This document shows, piece after piece, positions 53,764 to 64,000 of a stretch of 64,000 bases of DNA. Both the position numbers and the translations under genes were made by a program. The first letter of the stretch is position 1. Each line of letters opens with the position of its first letter. This DNA comes from Heliopora coerulea. Taxonomy: Eukaryota > Cnidaria > Anthozoa > Scleralcyonacea > Helioporidae. Location: assembly GCA_030142905.1 (NCBI GenBank), contig JASJOG010000584.1, positions 38,076 to 102,075 of the forward strand, read 5' to 3'. The notes beneath the pieces are model-generated. The model searched no databases and was not told the origin of the DNA. It saw only the letters and a program-made list of their open reading frames with translations.

Positions 53764-53895
53764 CCCAATCCCTGTGGACTCGATAACTCAACAGGTAGAG
53801 CGGCGGACCGGTACCCCGAAGATGCGAGTTCAAATCCCGCTCGAGCCAAAATTTTTCTGTTGACTTCGGCAGGGTAGGTTACTGAAGTTATCATT
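53764..53895 (+). repeat. tRNA-derived SINE, plus copy
   Basis: GGACTCGATAACTCAACAGG, AGAGCGGCGGACC, then GCGAGTTCAAATCCCGCTC and a body reading TTCTGTTGACTTCGGC. Upstream sequence (53680-53760) matches the head-flanking region of the minus copy at 53450-53530. Confidence 0.75.
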
Positions 53896-53909
53896 TCATA
53901 CTACACGTT

Positions 53910-56900
53910 TCAGTTTAGCGAATTAGAAAGGATAACGCATTTTTACTTTAAATCCTAAATTCCACTTTATTCAGGACTGATACTTGTTTAGAGTACAATC
54001 AAGTTTTGCCAAAATCTCATAAACTGGTGTGCGATACGGGCGAAAATTTCATGGGTGTTAAAATTTTAAAACTTTGAGGAAATATACAGTGGTGTGGCTA
54101 AGATTTTTTCTTGTGGGTCAAGCATTCGAATTTTCCGACAAATCAATGTTTGGCGTGGTCGAACGTTTGTAAATGTTCGTGGTCGTATGTTCGTAGAAAT
54201 AACTACATGTAGGCATAATCATAAGCCGCTGAACATGTTTATTATATATATTAGTATATTAACAGTATTGTTAATAATTGTGGCTAAAGGCCAAAGGGTA
54301 TAAGTAAATAATGAAGATTGTGGCAAATTTGTCAAATTGTAAACTAGACTTCATGCATCATTGACCGTCCAGTACTTATGGTGCTAAATATCTATCTTTG
54401 ATATCATCATCATCATATCTATATTTACTTACCAGTTTCCAGAATATATTCTCCTAAGGTCCATATAAAGACATAGAGCGACAAATTTTAAAATACTCGT
54501 GTGCGAATATCTGATAAAGGTGATAATTACAGTAATGCTTGTAGTCTCATATTTCATCAAGAAACGGGCGACGGGGATTATGCGCAAATAGCTGGCGAAT
54601 GTCATATGTCAAAATAACGAAAATGCGCAAATGGCAAATGATTTAAATAGTGCTAGTAAAGCGGATATTGAGTCATCAGAGTCATTATTAGAATTTTACG
54701 GAGTGTTTGACTTGAATTGCAATTAAATTACAATTTGTAGACAGTTAATTTCTTTTGAACCATTAGCTTTCCCGACAACCCAAATTTTCCAACTGAGGAC
54801 AGACATTTTCCGACAAACAGCTCTGCAAAGCGGCTTGGGGGGAGGGGGGGGGGGGAAACTGCCCCCCAGCCAACCTCTGGCTTCGCCACTGGAAATATGC
54901 TTTAAAGTTATCTCGCAGTTGCTACAGCAAAGTAATAATCCTTCAAGCCAACCACGTAACGGAATCGAGAGCGTAAACGTACTGTACATCAATGAAAATG
55001 AACTCAGGGCAAGGGAATTTTGAAGTAACCAGCTTCTGGATTGCAAAATAATCGACAAGAACAAAGTCAGAGTTGGACTAGTGGAAAACAATAAAGTATA
55101 AAAGTGTTTATTACTTTGTGCTCTTTACAAATACCGAGGAAATTCACCAACCCTATTCCCTAGCTCCTGCGTTTTTCATGCACGTAAAATTATGCAACGG
55201 TCTCAAGGGAAAATGTAAAACGTATGGTAATCCTCACTGCCAACGAGGGAATAGTATTATTATTTTTTAGTTCAACAAGCTTTTCTAAAATTCCCGATAG
55301 CTGAGCATAATGAAGGATGGATAATCTGGTGGGAAAGCACTATAAACAAAATACTGGTTATTTCATCTTAATTAGCCCTTTTATAAATTATTTTTAATTT
55401 TTTCATTTCACAAAGACAAAACTGTACTCGTAACGCCTATATTATCATGGTACGATGAGCATTTTATCTTTTAACGCAACAAAGATGAAAATTTACAAAA
55501 TACTAAATTCTCAGACATTACGATCAGTTAACTTTAATTTTTTCTTACTTTTCAATAGAATCATCTACGTAGTCCTGGCGGAAGAGAGATATTTCAGTCA
55601 GTGACATATGCCAGCAGTATATCTCTTTCGTTTTACAGTAACAAAGTTTGCAAATATCGTTGCGTAGAATTATGCAAAACGTTATGTTAATTGAACAGAA
55701 TTTATCAAATTAATATATTCAATGTTGTCAGATTCTGGAAATGGGCCCTTTTTCACATTCTTTTTCTGTTTGAACAGGTACAATAGGCTTAACAGATGAA
55801 AAGCAAATAACTGTCTATTTTCGTAAGTTTATTAATCTCGGTACAATAAATAAGCACCGTTATGTTTATTATATGAGCTCTAATGACATAATATTCTATG
55901 TTAGGTTACCAATTTGTAAAAAAATAATGAACTGCAAATCTTTTTTTCCTTTACACACGCAGTTAAATTCCTTAGCTCTCACTTCAAATGCATTAATCAA
56001 CTTAATTCGTTTAATGTTAGTGCTAATAAATGAAACAAATTAGAATTGGTTGCAAAGCATTCTACACTCATGAAGACATTCAAAACCTAATTGAAATTAT
56101 CTAACTGTTCAAAAAATTTCAATTCGTTCACTCCAACTATGAAAGTTCTCTCTTTCCTAGTAATTTTTTATATAACAAAGTGGTTTTCCAGCGACAGTGG
56201 TGTATTTGTCGAACTACTTTGAGATTTTATCAAAGGGTTTTTAACATTTCTAAAAATGTAGGTCGAATTTAAAGAGAAAATCACAGGGAAAAAATTTAAA
56301 AATTTTTTGTTGATTGTATTCTCAAGAGTTTGGCTTTTTTCCTTTAAACCACACTAAAAACAAAACAGTTTTGAGGAATTCTGGGATCCAAGTGTCAAAA
56401 TGTTGATGATAGTGACGAAGCAAAAACATGCCTATACAAGGAAACAACATTCTCTGATAAAAAAATTTTATCTCAAGCTTTTGGCCACCATTCTGTGGTG
56501 TTTACCAGAGTGGAGATTTCTTCCTGTCAAAAGCCATACAATTTTGGCTTAAAGTTTAAGATCAAACTAGAAATACGCGTAGCAACAACCCCTCGCCCAA
56601 ACTTTCAATCTTTCCCTGGAAAATTTGATTAGGTTGATAATTTTTCAAAATTGTACAAGACAAAATGTCCTTACTATAACTGGAAGAGAGAATACAATCA
56701 AAAAGAAACACACATTCGGCCACCAATTAACAGGAATCCAAATGGGATATTATTTTATAATTAAACTGCTGGTCACCATAAGATTTCAAATCTGTTTTAA
56801 AACAAAACGTACGGTAAGAATAACCTTTCACAGGCTTAACAAATGTTTAAATTCATTCTCGCAATTAAAATAATTGATGCTAAGCTTGGATTACGACCCT

Positions 56901-57050
56901 ATATTAGCTGTGACCTTGTGATATTTCGTGTTGTTTTTCTCTTAAACATCTCAATCATGTTGCCTTAAAGTAAGTTTTTTATCAGATAGCTAGACTGTCC
57001 GTTTTGAAAGTGGAGCATTCTCTTAGGTTACCACTCGGAAACAAGCAGTA
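53910..57050. other. Unannotated stretch, no gene seen; contains a G-tract
   Basis: No supported coding frame. Near 54836-54856 is a run of 6 G, A, then about 12 G, followed within 20 bp by C6, able to form a GC-rich foldback or a G-rich structure. The rest shows no element recognised by eye. Confidence 0.55.
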
Positions 57051-57059
57051 ACGAACTGC

Positions 57060-58040
57060 TCATGATGAAAAATATTTTTGACCTTTTTGTCATTAAAAAG
57101 TTGAAATATTCTGCATTAGGTTGGGTGAGATTTGTCCAGTTTTGGTCTGGATTGTTTTGTTTTTCTCGACGTTTTGGAAGAATTTCCCTCCACCTTCAAT
57201 TGTGGCCGTGTAGGCGACTTGAGGGTTTATATGCTGTCGTGGGAAGCAGACCTATGCAAAGACACCCCTTGAGCGTGGGACAAGGAGTGTGTAAGTGGAA
57301 TGAAGTTTTGATACTTCCTTTGTTTTAAGGTTGGTGAGCCAAATGTCTGGTAGTTTCTAGGATGTTTTCTTGATGTGATGTGGGTGTGTTGATGAATGAA
57401 TTGATTCTTTTACTAGTCGGGTTTTGTAGAGAGGTTCTTGGTGTAGAATTTTCTTGGTGTTCCAGTCGGAAGTGTGGTTGTACAGCCAGCAATGGTCTGC
57501 AATCTCGTATTGTTTTGTTTGTCTATTTCTCACTGCTCGTTGACGTTCTTTTGTCCTCTGTTCTAGCGTTTGTTCTGTGGCCTAGCAATCTTTGCATTGC
57601 CATATGTAGACAACGTTGTTTTCCTTCTCTGGTGGTACTGGATCCTTCGGTTTGGATAAAATATTTCGAAGTGTTAATTACGTTTGGGAAGTGGAGTTGA
57701 TATTATGGCGGGATAGGATTCGGTGGATGTTTTCGCTAATTTTGTGTACATACGGTAGGTTGACTCTCGTGGCATATCCGATTAATTGGTATGGTTGGTT
57801 GGTTGGTTTGGTTTTGGCACGGGATCTTTTTACAATCGATGGTTGTTAGCCGTTTGTATTTAAAACATTATGCAAGTGAGCTTCTTCCTTCTTGACTTCT
57901 GTATTGGACATAATGGCGTTTGCTCGTTGGAATAATGTCGTCATAATGCTTGGTTTGGTAGTTGTGGTGGGGTTGAAGTTAAGGTATTGATCGGTGTGTG
58001 TTGACTTTCGGTATACGTTTATGGAGATGCTTCTGTCCAC
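57060..58040 (-). pseudogene. Penelope-like element fragment (RT end plus GIY-YIG region)
   Basis: On the minus strand, 57846-58040 has ISINVYRKSTHTDQYLNFNP, a C-terminal block of Penelope-type reverse transcriptases. Continuing downward, 57700-57170 contains in broken frames the linker and GIY-YIG region (KYFIQTEGS-type, EDKRTS, KRINSFINT). The same GIY-YIG region is present in inverted orientation at 58041-58640. Catalytic YxG residues are not evident. Confidence 0.65.
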
Positions 58041-58640
58041 TTACTACACGCAATCAACACTTCGAAATATTTTATCCAAACCGAAGGATCCACTACCACC
58101 AGAGAAGGAAAACAACGTTGTCTACATATGGCAATGCAAAGATTGCTAGGCCACAAAACAAACGCTAGAACAGAGGACAAAAGAACATCAACGAGCAGTG
58201 AGAAATAGACAAACAAAACAAAACGAGATTGCAGACCATTGCTGGCAGTACAACCAAACTTCCGACTGGAACACCAAAAAAATTCTAAACCAAGAATCTC
58301 ACTATAAAACCTGACTAATAAAAGAATCAATTCACTCATCAACACACTCATATCACATGAACAAAACATCCTAGAAACTATCAGACATTTGCCTCACTAA
58401 CCTTAAACCAAAGGAAGTATCAAAACTTTATTCCGCCCACACACATTCCTCGTCCCACGCTCAAGGGGTGTCTTCGCAGAGGCCCACCTCCCACTTCAGC
58501 ATACAAATACTCTAACCATGCTTGAAGATGGAAGAAGATACTTCCAAAACGTAGCGCAAAAAAAAATATCCAATCGAAGACTAGACAAATCTCATCCAAT
58601 TCCCAACACTGAACCGACAATGAGCAATTCAATCTTTCAT
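58041..58640 (+). pseudogene. Penelope-like GIY-YIG region, inverted copy
   Basis: The plus strand reads ENNVVYIWQCKDC, TLEQRTKEHQRAVRNRQTKQ, NEIADHCWQYNQTSDWNTKK and LIKESIHSSTH, matching the C-terminal endonuclease domain of Penelope-like elements. A stop follows CKDC, and the YIG part is missing. It is the inverted repeat of 57060-57700 (arms of about 600 bp), joined at about 58040. Confidence 0.7.
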
Positions 58641-58649
58641 TCTACATTA

Positions 58650-59420
58650 TCTTGAGAGGTAGCTTTGGTTACGATTTGTACTAAGTATTCATCCCGAGGT
58701 ACAAGACTTTTATGAAATGGACGGGGAAACCAATGAAATAAACCAAGAAAATATATGAACGAGTTCTGCATTTTTATTGTTTACCAAAAATCAGGAAATA
58801 CAAAACAGTGAAAAAAATAGGACAAACAAACCTGGTACAAATTTTTTTGGCAAAGGAAAACGAGTAAAGGGAAGACACAAGCGTTTTCTACTGTTAAACA
58901 ATAGTAAAAAATAAAGATGGCGTAGCGCACAAACTCGCAACTCTAACGTATTTTTAATGAAGCATTTAGCGACATCTCAACGCAAAAGGTTCGACGGTAC
59001 ATTTACTAAATGAAAACGACTTTAAACTTTCCTGAAAGGCTTTAAATTCCCGATGAAAGCAGTTGGTGGTCAAATATCAGAAAGGTAATCATCCACAAAC
59101 CCCCTGAGAAGTGAGAAAAACTGAAACGGATAGCTTTTTCGCCGAAAGATAGTTTGGTGACCAAAAAAAGTAGCTATGCCACGAGTTGCCTGGTGGCTGT
59201 TTGCCTCGCATTTTGGTTTCAGATCCAGAGATCTATCCTGACGTCTTCATTTGAGCGTCGCTTCATGGGAAAAACGATCCTGGAACAGGCAATAAATCTT
59301 TGTGCGGAAAGCGGAGAGAGTACTCAAAGCCCGTTCATGGCCTGGACACGTTTTCTGGACACTAAGTGTTTTATCCGCTTCTCAAACAATTGATCAAAAT
59401 TGAAAAAAACAATTGAAAAA
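58650..59420. other. Unannotated stretch, no gene seen
   Basis: A 79-codon frame at 59154-59393 has no recognised domain; it may be the upstream part of the recombinase fragment that follows, but I cannot support this. Confidence 0.5.
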
Positions 59421-59425
59421 AAGAG

Positions 59426-59820
59426 ATGAATGACCCAAAATCTTTATTCTCCTTTGTCATTAAACACCAGAAAAATCCAGACTTTAATATTTGGCACAAG
59501 AAGCCTCCCTTAAGGAAGGATGAAGTTATGAAACTACTTTTGAAAACTGCTCAAAATATTGTTATGCAACAAAGACTAACCACCCATTCCGTTTGTCAAA
59601 CATGCCTTCATGGCTTCTCAATTCAGACGTACCTCTGAATTGTGTAGCTCAGCTAAGTGGTCACCAGAACATTAGAAGTCTCAATTCATACAAGTCGGCA
59701 TCCATTCAACATCGACAAAGAATATCGTTTACACTGAGGAGCCTGGCTAATGTCTGGCAAACAAGCGCCAACTCGAGTTTTCTTTGTATAGGTATTCATC
59801 AGAAAGAACCAAGTTAAAGT
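59426..59820 (+). pseudogene. Tyrosine-recombinase fragment (Crypton/KIAA1958-like)
   Basis: The frame 59426-59638 ends KTAQNIVMQQRLTTHSVCQTC, and 59593-59817 continues LNCVAQLSGHQNIRSLNSYKSAS. In the family the first block is H-S-x-R, with the catalytic Arg; here it reads Cys. The second block holds the later His and the nucleophile Tyr (SLNSY). A frame change lies between the blocks. Crypton-type elements or their domesticated relatives are the likely source. Loss of the Arg means it is inactive. Confidence 0.6.
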
Positions 59821-59829
59821 GTTGCTGCA

Positions 59830-60930
59830 AAAATCGAGCAGTTAAAAGCAGTTGGGCAGATTCCATGGAGTTACGTTTGAGAACTGGTCGCTCAAGTCAA
59901 GAATTGTCCAGTTGCTAAGATAGTCTCCAAAAATGAAACCAGCCACAAGCACCAACAAAGCCATTTCGGTCGTACTCTGGTCTTAAATTATTTGCTGGCT
60001 TCAGTGTTCACATGATGTAAACAACGTCCGAGAGATCCATACAATGAAAACAAAAAGACCAAAAGGCACTAAACAATTTCCTTCAATAGAACCTAACGTT
60101 TGGACATAAACATACTAGTCCACGAGTTTGCAAAAGGAATACTGGAGTGAACTGGAATCCTTGGATATACTCCTTTAGCATAAACCTTGAAGGTGGATAG
60201 TGTTTTTTGCGCAATCTGATTGATTCCTATCTCTCGGAATATACTTCACTATTCACCTCCGAGCAAAACAAGATGGCGTCAAGTTATGTTTTCGTTAAGG
60301 GAATAAGAACTCCTTTTCAATAAACAAAGTTGCCATGCCAAACTACACCGAAAAAGCAACGAAATTTGGCACTTAAGTATTCAAAGATATGTTTTTCCTT
60401 TAAGGATTTTTTAACGATAAATGAACTCAAGATGTGTTTCAAAATTTTTGTTTTCAAATGATCAGTGGGCGACAAGCTGACATCCCGTAAATTATATCTA
60501 GTATTGTAATTCCACCGATATGTTTTTGTTGTTCTCGATTAAGTTTTCTTTACAATCTCGTTGTTTATGTGGCAAAAATATCAAAGCTACTTGAATTATT
60601 AATTTTTATTTATTCAAAATATGTATTATATGTATTAATTGATGTAAAAGAATGGAAAATACGCATTCACAATGAACTATCTCATACTTCAAAATTTATA
60701 ATATTGCTTTCCAATTTTTTCCTCTGTTATCAATGCTGATTACTTATTAACCTAATGCATGGTCTCTTTGGGAGAGTATTTGCATGAGGTCTGAGCAGAA
60801 AACATGGAGGTCAAGCAAAATACTTTCCTGTACAGACTCAACAAACGGGGTAAATAAGGAATTTTGGTTTTTGCCTTAATCGTTTTTGGTTTTTGTATCT
60901 GAACAGAATTTTTCCATGATAATCTGACAC
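59830..60930. other. Unannotated stretch, no gene seen
   Basis: No coding frame of note and no repeat recognised. Confidence 0.55.
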
Positions 60931-60939
60931 TGTCGAAGT

Positions 60940-61255
60940 CAACTGAAAAATGTTGACTCAAGCGGGATTTGAGCTCGCATCTTTGGGCACCGGTCCGCAG
61001 CTCTGCATGTTGAGCTATCGAGGGCACAGAGGTTAGAAGCCTAGTTTTATACAATTTACGTGCACGAGGTGTTCTCCCTGAGGAGAAGCGTTAAGTTGTC
61101 GTGAGAATATCTCATGCAGTTGAATTGCATAAAACTCGCCTGCAGTCCCCTTGGACTAGACAGCTCAACAGGTAGAGCGGCGGACCAGTATCCCGAAAGT
61201 GCGAGTTGAAGTTTCTGTTGATGTATACCTCTGAGGATGATTCTGAAATAGTGTT
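60940..61255. repeat. Head-to-head pair of tRNA-derived SINEs
   Basis: A minus copy (60955-61035: CTCGATAGCTCAACATGCAG read on minus, with a GCGGGATTTGAGCTCGC B-box on plus) faces a plus copy (61145-61215: GGACTAGACAGCTCAACAGG, AGAGCGGCGGACC, GCGAGTTGAAG). The plus B-box is damaged. It has the same family and the same divergent arrangement as 53340-53640. Confidence 0.7.
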
Positions 61256-61259
61256 TGTA

Positions 61260-64000
61260 TCTATTAATCCAGTTTTCTGCTTAAAATTATTTTTGTCAAT
61301 AAGGTCTGTAAGATAACCTTATTGCGCGAATAAGCAGCCAATCAGTGTGTGACATTTTCGTACAGATTGAATAGCAAGCTTAGTCATATGATAATGAATG
61401 CTTATTGAATAAACAGCCTAAAAGTTAATTTTAAGAGGCTCGAAAGGTACATGGTTAGACGTTTTAACCATTTAAAATAAGCGACAGACGAAATAGAAGT
61501 AATTTCGTTGCCGTAGAATAAATGGAAGAGCCTAAATAAAGCAAGAAAAGTCAGAATAAAAAGCTTACTAAATGATACTTAACCTCTTAAAACTATCAAG
61601 GCAACACCATAAAAATGAAATAAAACAGCGTGGAGAAGACGATAAACATTGGGTTTCTTTGAAGTCAGAAGTGAGAAGACTATGAGGTGACAAAAGGAGG
61701 TGAATATTATAGATCAAGGAAAGCAAGATAAAGGTTAAATGGGCCTGTGTGTGTGATTAAAATTCTTAATCAGCTAGTAGCTTTCTATTACGAGGATATC
61801 GGAATTGGAGGACGAGAATGAGGAAGGTAGGACGCTGAAACCATCTGGTGGAAGACGGTACCATTTATCGCCATGACGTGTGAGATAAGAAGAAAATTGT
61901 ATGTTAGGGCAACAAACCGACTACTCCGAACACAAATCCTGTTTACTTTGGGATTACTTCCCTTTTTAACAAAACAGCGTGTCAATCCTTCAGCAACTAG
62001 TATTTTCACAAATCACTGTGACATTGGAGAATTTCTTTAACCACATGAGTTTAGTTTCTTATCTTTGTCAATCTCCTCGTCCACTTCCAATCACTTGATC
62101 AGAAAGATCTTAATGTTTCAAAGGCTTAATGCTACACTGTAAATTTCGCGGTGTTGCACGGACACTTAAAAAAGCGTAACAGTACACCAATTTTGTGTAA
62201 AATGGTAATTAACACAGTATCAGTGAAACTTAACGCACCACAAGAATACCTCTTCACCAAGTTTGCGTTTTTTCTACACTCATTGGGTGTAAAATAACCC
62301 AACTGTGGTGTGTTTGCACCTCAAAATGGTGTATCCCTACACCAATTAACTGTAATTTCACACTAGAGAATATGCATTAATACATTTGTTTGGTATCAAC
62401 AACAAGGTTAAATATTAACACTATTTCAGTTTAGTGTTAATATTATTGAACATTCTTTTTTAATCTTTATACTTAACATTCGTTTTTAGTCAAACAATTA
62501 TGTTGTAGACTCTTAATTATTAACTTTTGACTCGCTCACAACTCAATTATTTTTAGAAATTTTACACAATATGTAAATTTTTTTTATTTTACAAAGGATT
62601 ATAATAAAATTGTTCGCCCACATTGAACACTATGCTTGGATTAAATTTTACAACAGAGAAACAGTGTTAAAACATTCGTTTGGTGTAAGCAGCCAAGTCA
62701 ACTATTGAAACTACTTCTTTGCTTATCCATACTAGACTTTCGGTAATTACATAGTAGGAGAATAAAAAATATAAATGAACACAAATATTATGCTTCATAA
62801 GCGCCATTTTGATAAAGATTATGACTGATTCCTCTTTATTCATAGCAATGAACGCTAGTAAATCCAATTTCATTGAGGAAAAGTATCTTGAATCAGGAAC
62901 GATATTTCTTAGTAAGAAAACGAATTTTCTTAAATCGAGTGATGTTTCTTAAAATATGAAAGTCATTTTCGCTTATCAAAATTTTATATTTTAAAATAAG
63001 AAAAATATAATTTTAGTTTGCACGAAGGTCTCGAGTTTTAATAAAGAGTAATTTCTTAAAATATAAATAAAATATTTTAAAGTCACACGTGGTTTAGTGT
63101 CCTCCATCTTGCTAAAATAAAAGTATAATGACTAGAGAAATTCAATCAATTATTTAAGAATAGAAGACTGCAAAATTAATGATGGCATTTCTTGCGTGTC
63201 TCAGCATTCCCGTATGTTTCACGCAATAGTTGTTGGGGCATAATCCCATGATGCACCATTGTCACCATGACTAACATACGCGGTATATCCGAAGTTTTAA
63301 TCACATAGAATATACGAAGACTTGGAAATACAAGTAATAGAATTATTTCGAGGGGTCAGAAGTCACAGTTATCCATGGATTCGCCAAGAAAAATCGCTGT
63401 TTCAAGTTATCAGCACATACGTGAACGAGGGTAGTGCCATTGTCGCAGGTAAGCAGATTGATTGCTCAATAGTTATTAGACGTTAGCATTATTAGACATT
63501 AGCATTCCTATAATGGATAGCCTATGCCAACAGTAATAACAGTATAAAAATAAAAAGCCATTTAAGCATTCAATTGCATGCTTGATCTATCATTCACATA
63601 TTTATAAGGTCATGTCTGTTTTACTGAACATAATAGGTAGCTGAGGAGATAAGGAGGAATCCACAAATCCATGTGTGGTGAAGTGGTGAGGTTGGCAGAG
63701 GAAATAGAAAGTCTTGTTAATCACAGAATTGACTCCAAAGAAATAAGTCCTCCATAATTTCCAAAACGTGATCAATAGCTTAATTCTGAATTTCATATAC
63801 TAATTCATATTCTATAGTATTGATATTGATCAAGTTAAATGGTTTGAAATTTGGTTTAATAAATTTGAATAAAGTTTAGGTGATTAATATGTAATACTGT
63901 AAATGTCACCTGATAGAATCCTGATGAAATGTCTCACTGTCAGTTCGCAAGCCCATTTCATTTCAGTTTTTAACTTCGATGCTTAAATGTTACGTTTTGA
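61260..64000. other. Unannotated stretch; ACACC/GGTGT-rich part at 62150-62365
   Basis: No supported gene. At 62150-62365 short ACACCA and TGGTGT words alternate many times (for example ACACCAATTTTGTGTAAAATGGT), suggesting an old inverted-repeat MITE. The rest has short frames of no recognised family. Confidence 0.5.

Noticed and set aside
54836..54880. G-quadruplex regulatory element
   Set aside because: The G-run faces a C-run and lies in gene-free repeat-like sequence; no regulatory context.
1..64000. CRISPR arrays, rRNA genes, bacterial operons
   Set aside because: No regularly spaced repeats of that type, no rRNA sequence and no Shine-Dalgarno-led operons were seen.

Overview
The window looks like a repeat-dense stretch of an invertebrate nuclear genome, most likely a marine animal and perhaps a cnidarian. 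This rests on the mix of mobile elements (Polinton, Ty3/gypsy, CR1/L2-like LINEs, Penelope-like GIY-YIG elements, tRNA-derived SINEs), on a degenerate TTAGGG-type array, and on the absence of bacterial features. No ordinary host gene could be recognised. The species assignment is inference.

The centrepiece is a complete Polinton/Maverick (adintovirus-like) element at 20228-37729. It has terminal inverted repeats of about 300 bp and a 6-bp target duplication (TGAAAT), and it sits inside the endonuclease frame of an older minus-strand LINE. It is much more AT-rich than its surroundings and densely packed. Left arm, mostly minus strand: a broken putative N-myristoylated protein (plus strand), a coiled-coil protein, an FtsK/HerA-type packaging ATPase, a capsid-like protein with a frameshifted C-terminus, a broken membrane protein and a retroviral-type integrase. 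Right arm, plus strand: a conserved 534-aa protein, a beta-rich putative minor capsid protein, two tandem fibre-like genes (each with one frameshift), several small membrane, coiled-coil and DNA-binding proteins, and a protein-primed family B DNA polymerase with one in-frame TGA. No separate adenain-like protease was seen. Two properties are unusual. Most start codons are embedded in a (TATA)AAATAAATG-like motif. GC-rich triloop minihairpins are scattered through its genes.

Layout: 1-5.5 kb, mostly non-coding, with a hammerhead ribozyme (188-231), a tRNA-like inverted-repeat element and a Penelope-type GIY-YIG fragment. 5.5-11.7 kb, two decayed plus-strand Ty3/gypsy elements. 12-17.1 kb, a nearly full-length but broken plus-strand LINE whose ORF1 carries an SGNH esterase domain, interrupted by a foldback repeat. 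17.9-20.2 kb and 37.7-39.1 kb, the minus-strand LINE split by the Polinton. 39.1-40.6 kb, a gypsy integrase remnant. 40.6-45.0 kb, a minus-strand gypsy element with two 165-bp LTRs and a 5-bp target duplication. 45-64 kb, scattered LINE, gag, SINE, Penelope and tyrosine-recombinase remnants, plus an interstitial telomere-like array.

Functional reading (known family biology plus inference): the Polinton genes together encode replication (polymerase), insertion (integrase), packaging (ATPase) and virion structure (capsid-like proteins and fibres). At least six genes are broken, so this copy is probably no longer autonomous.
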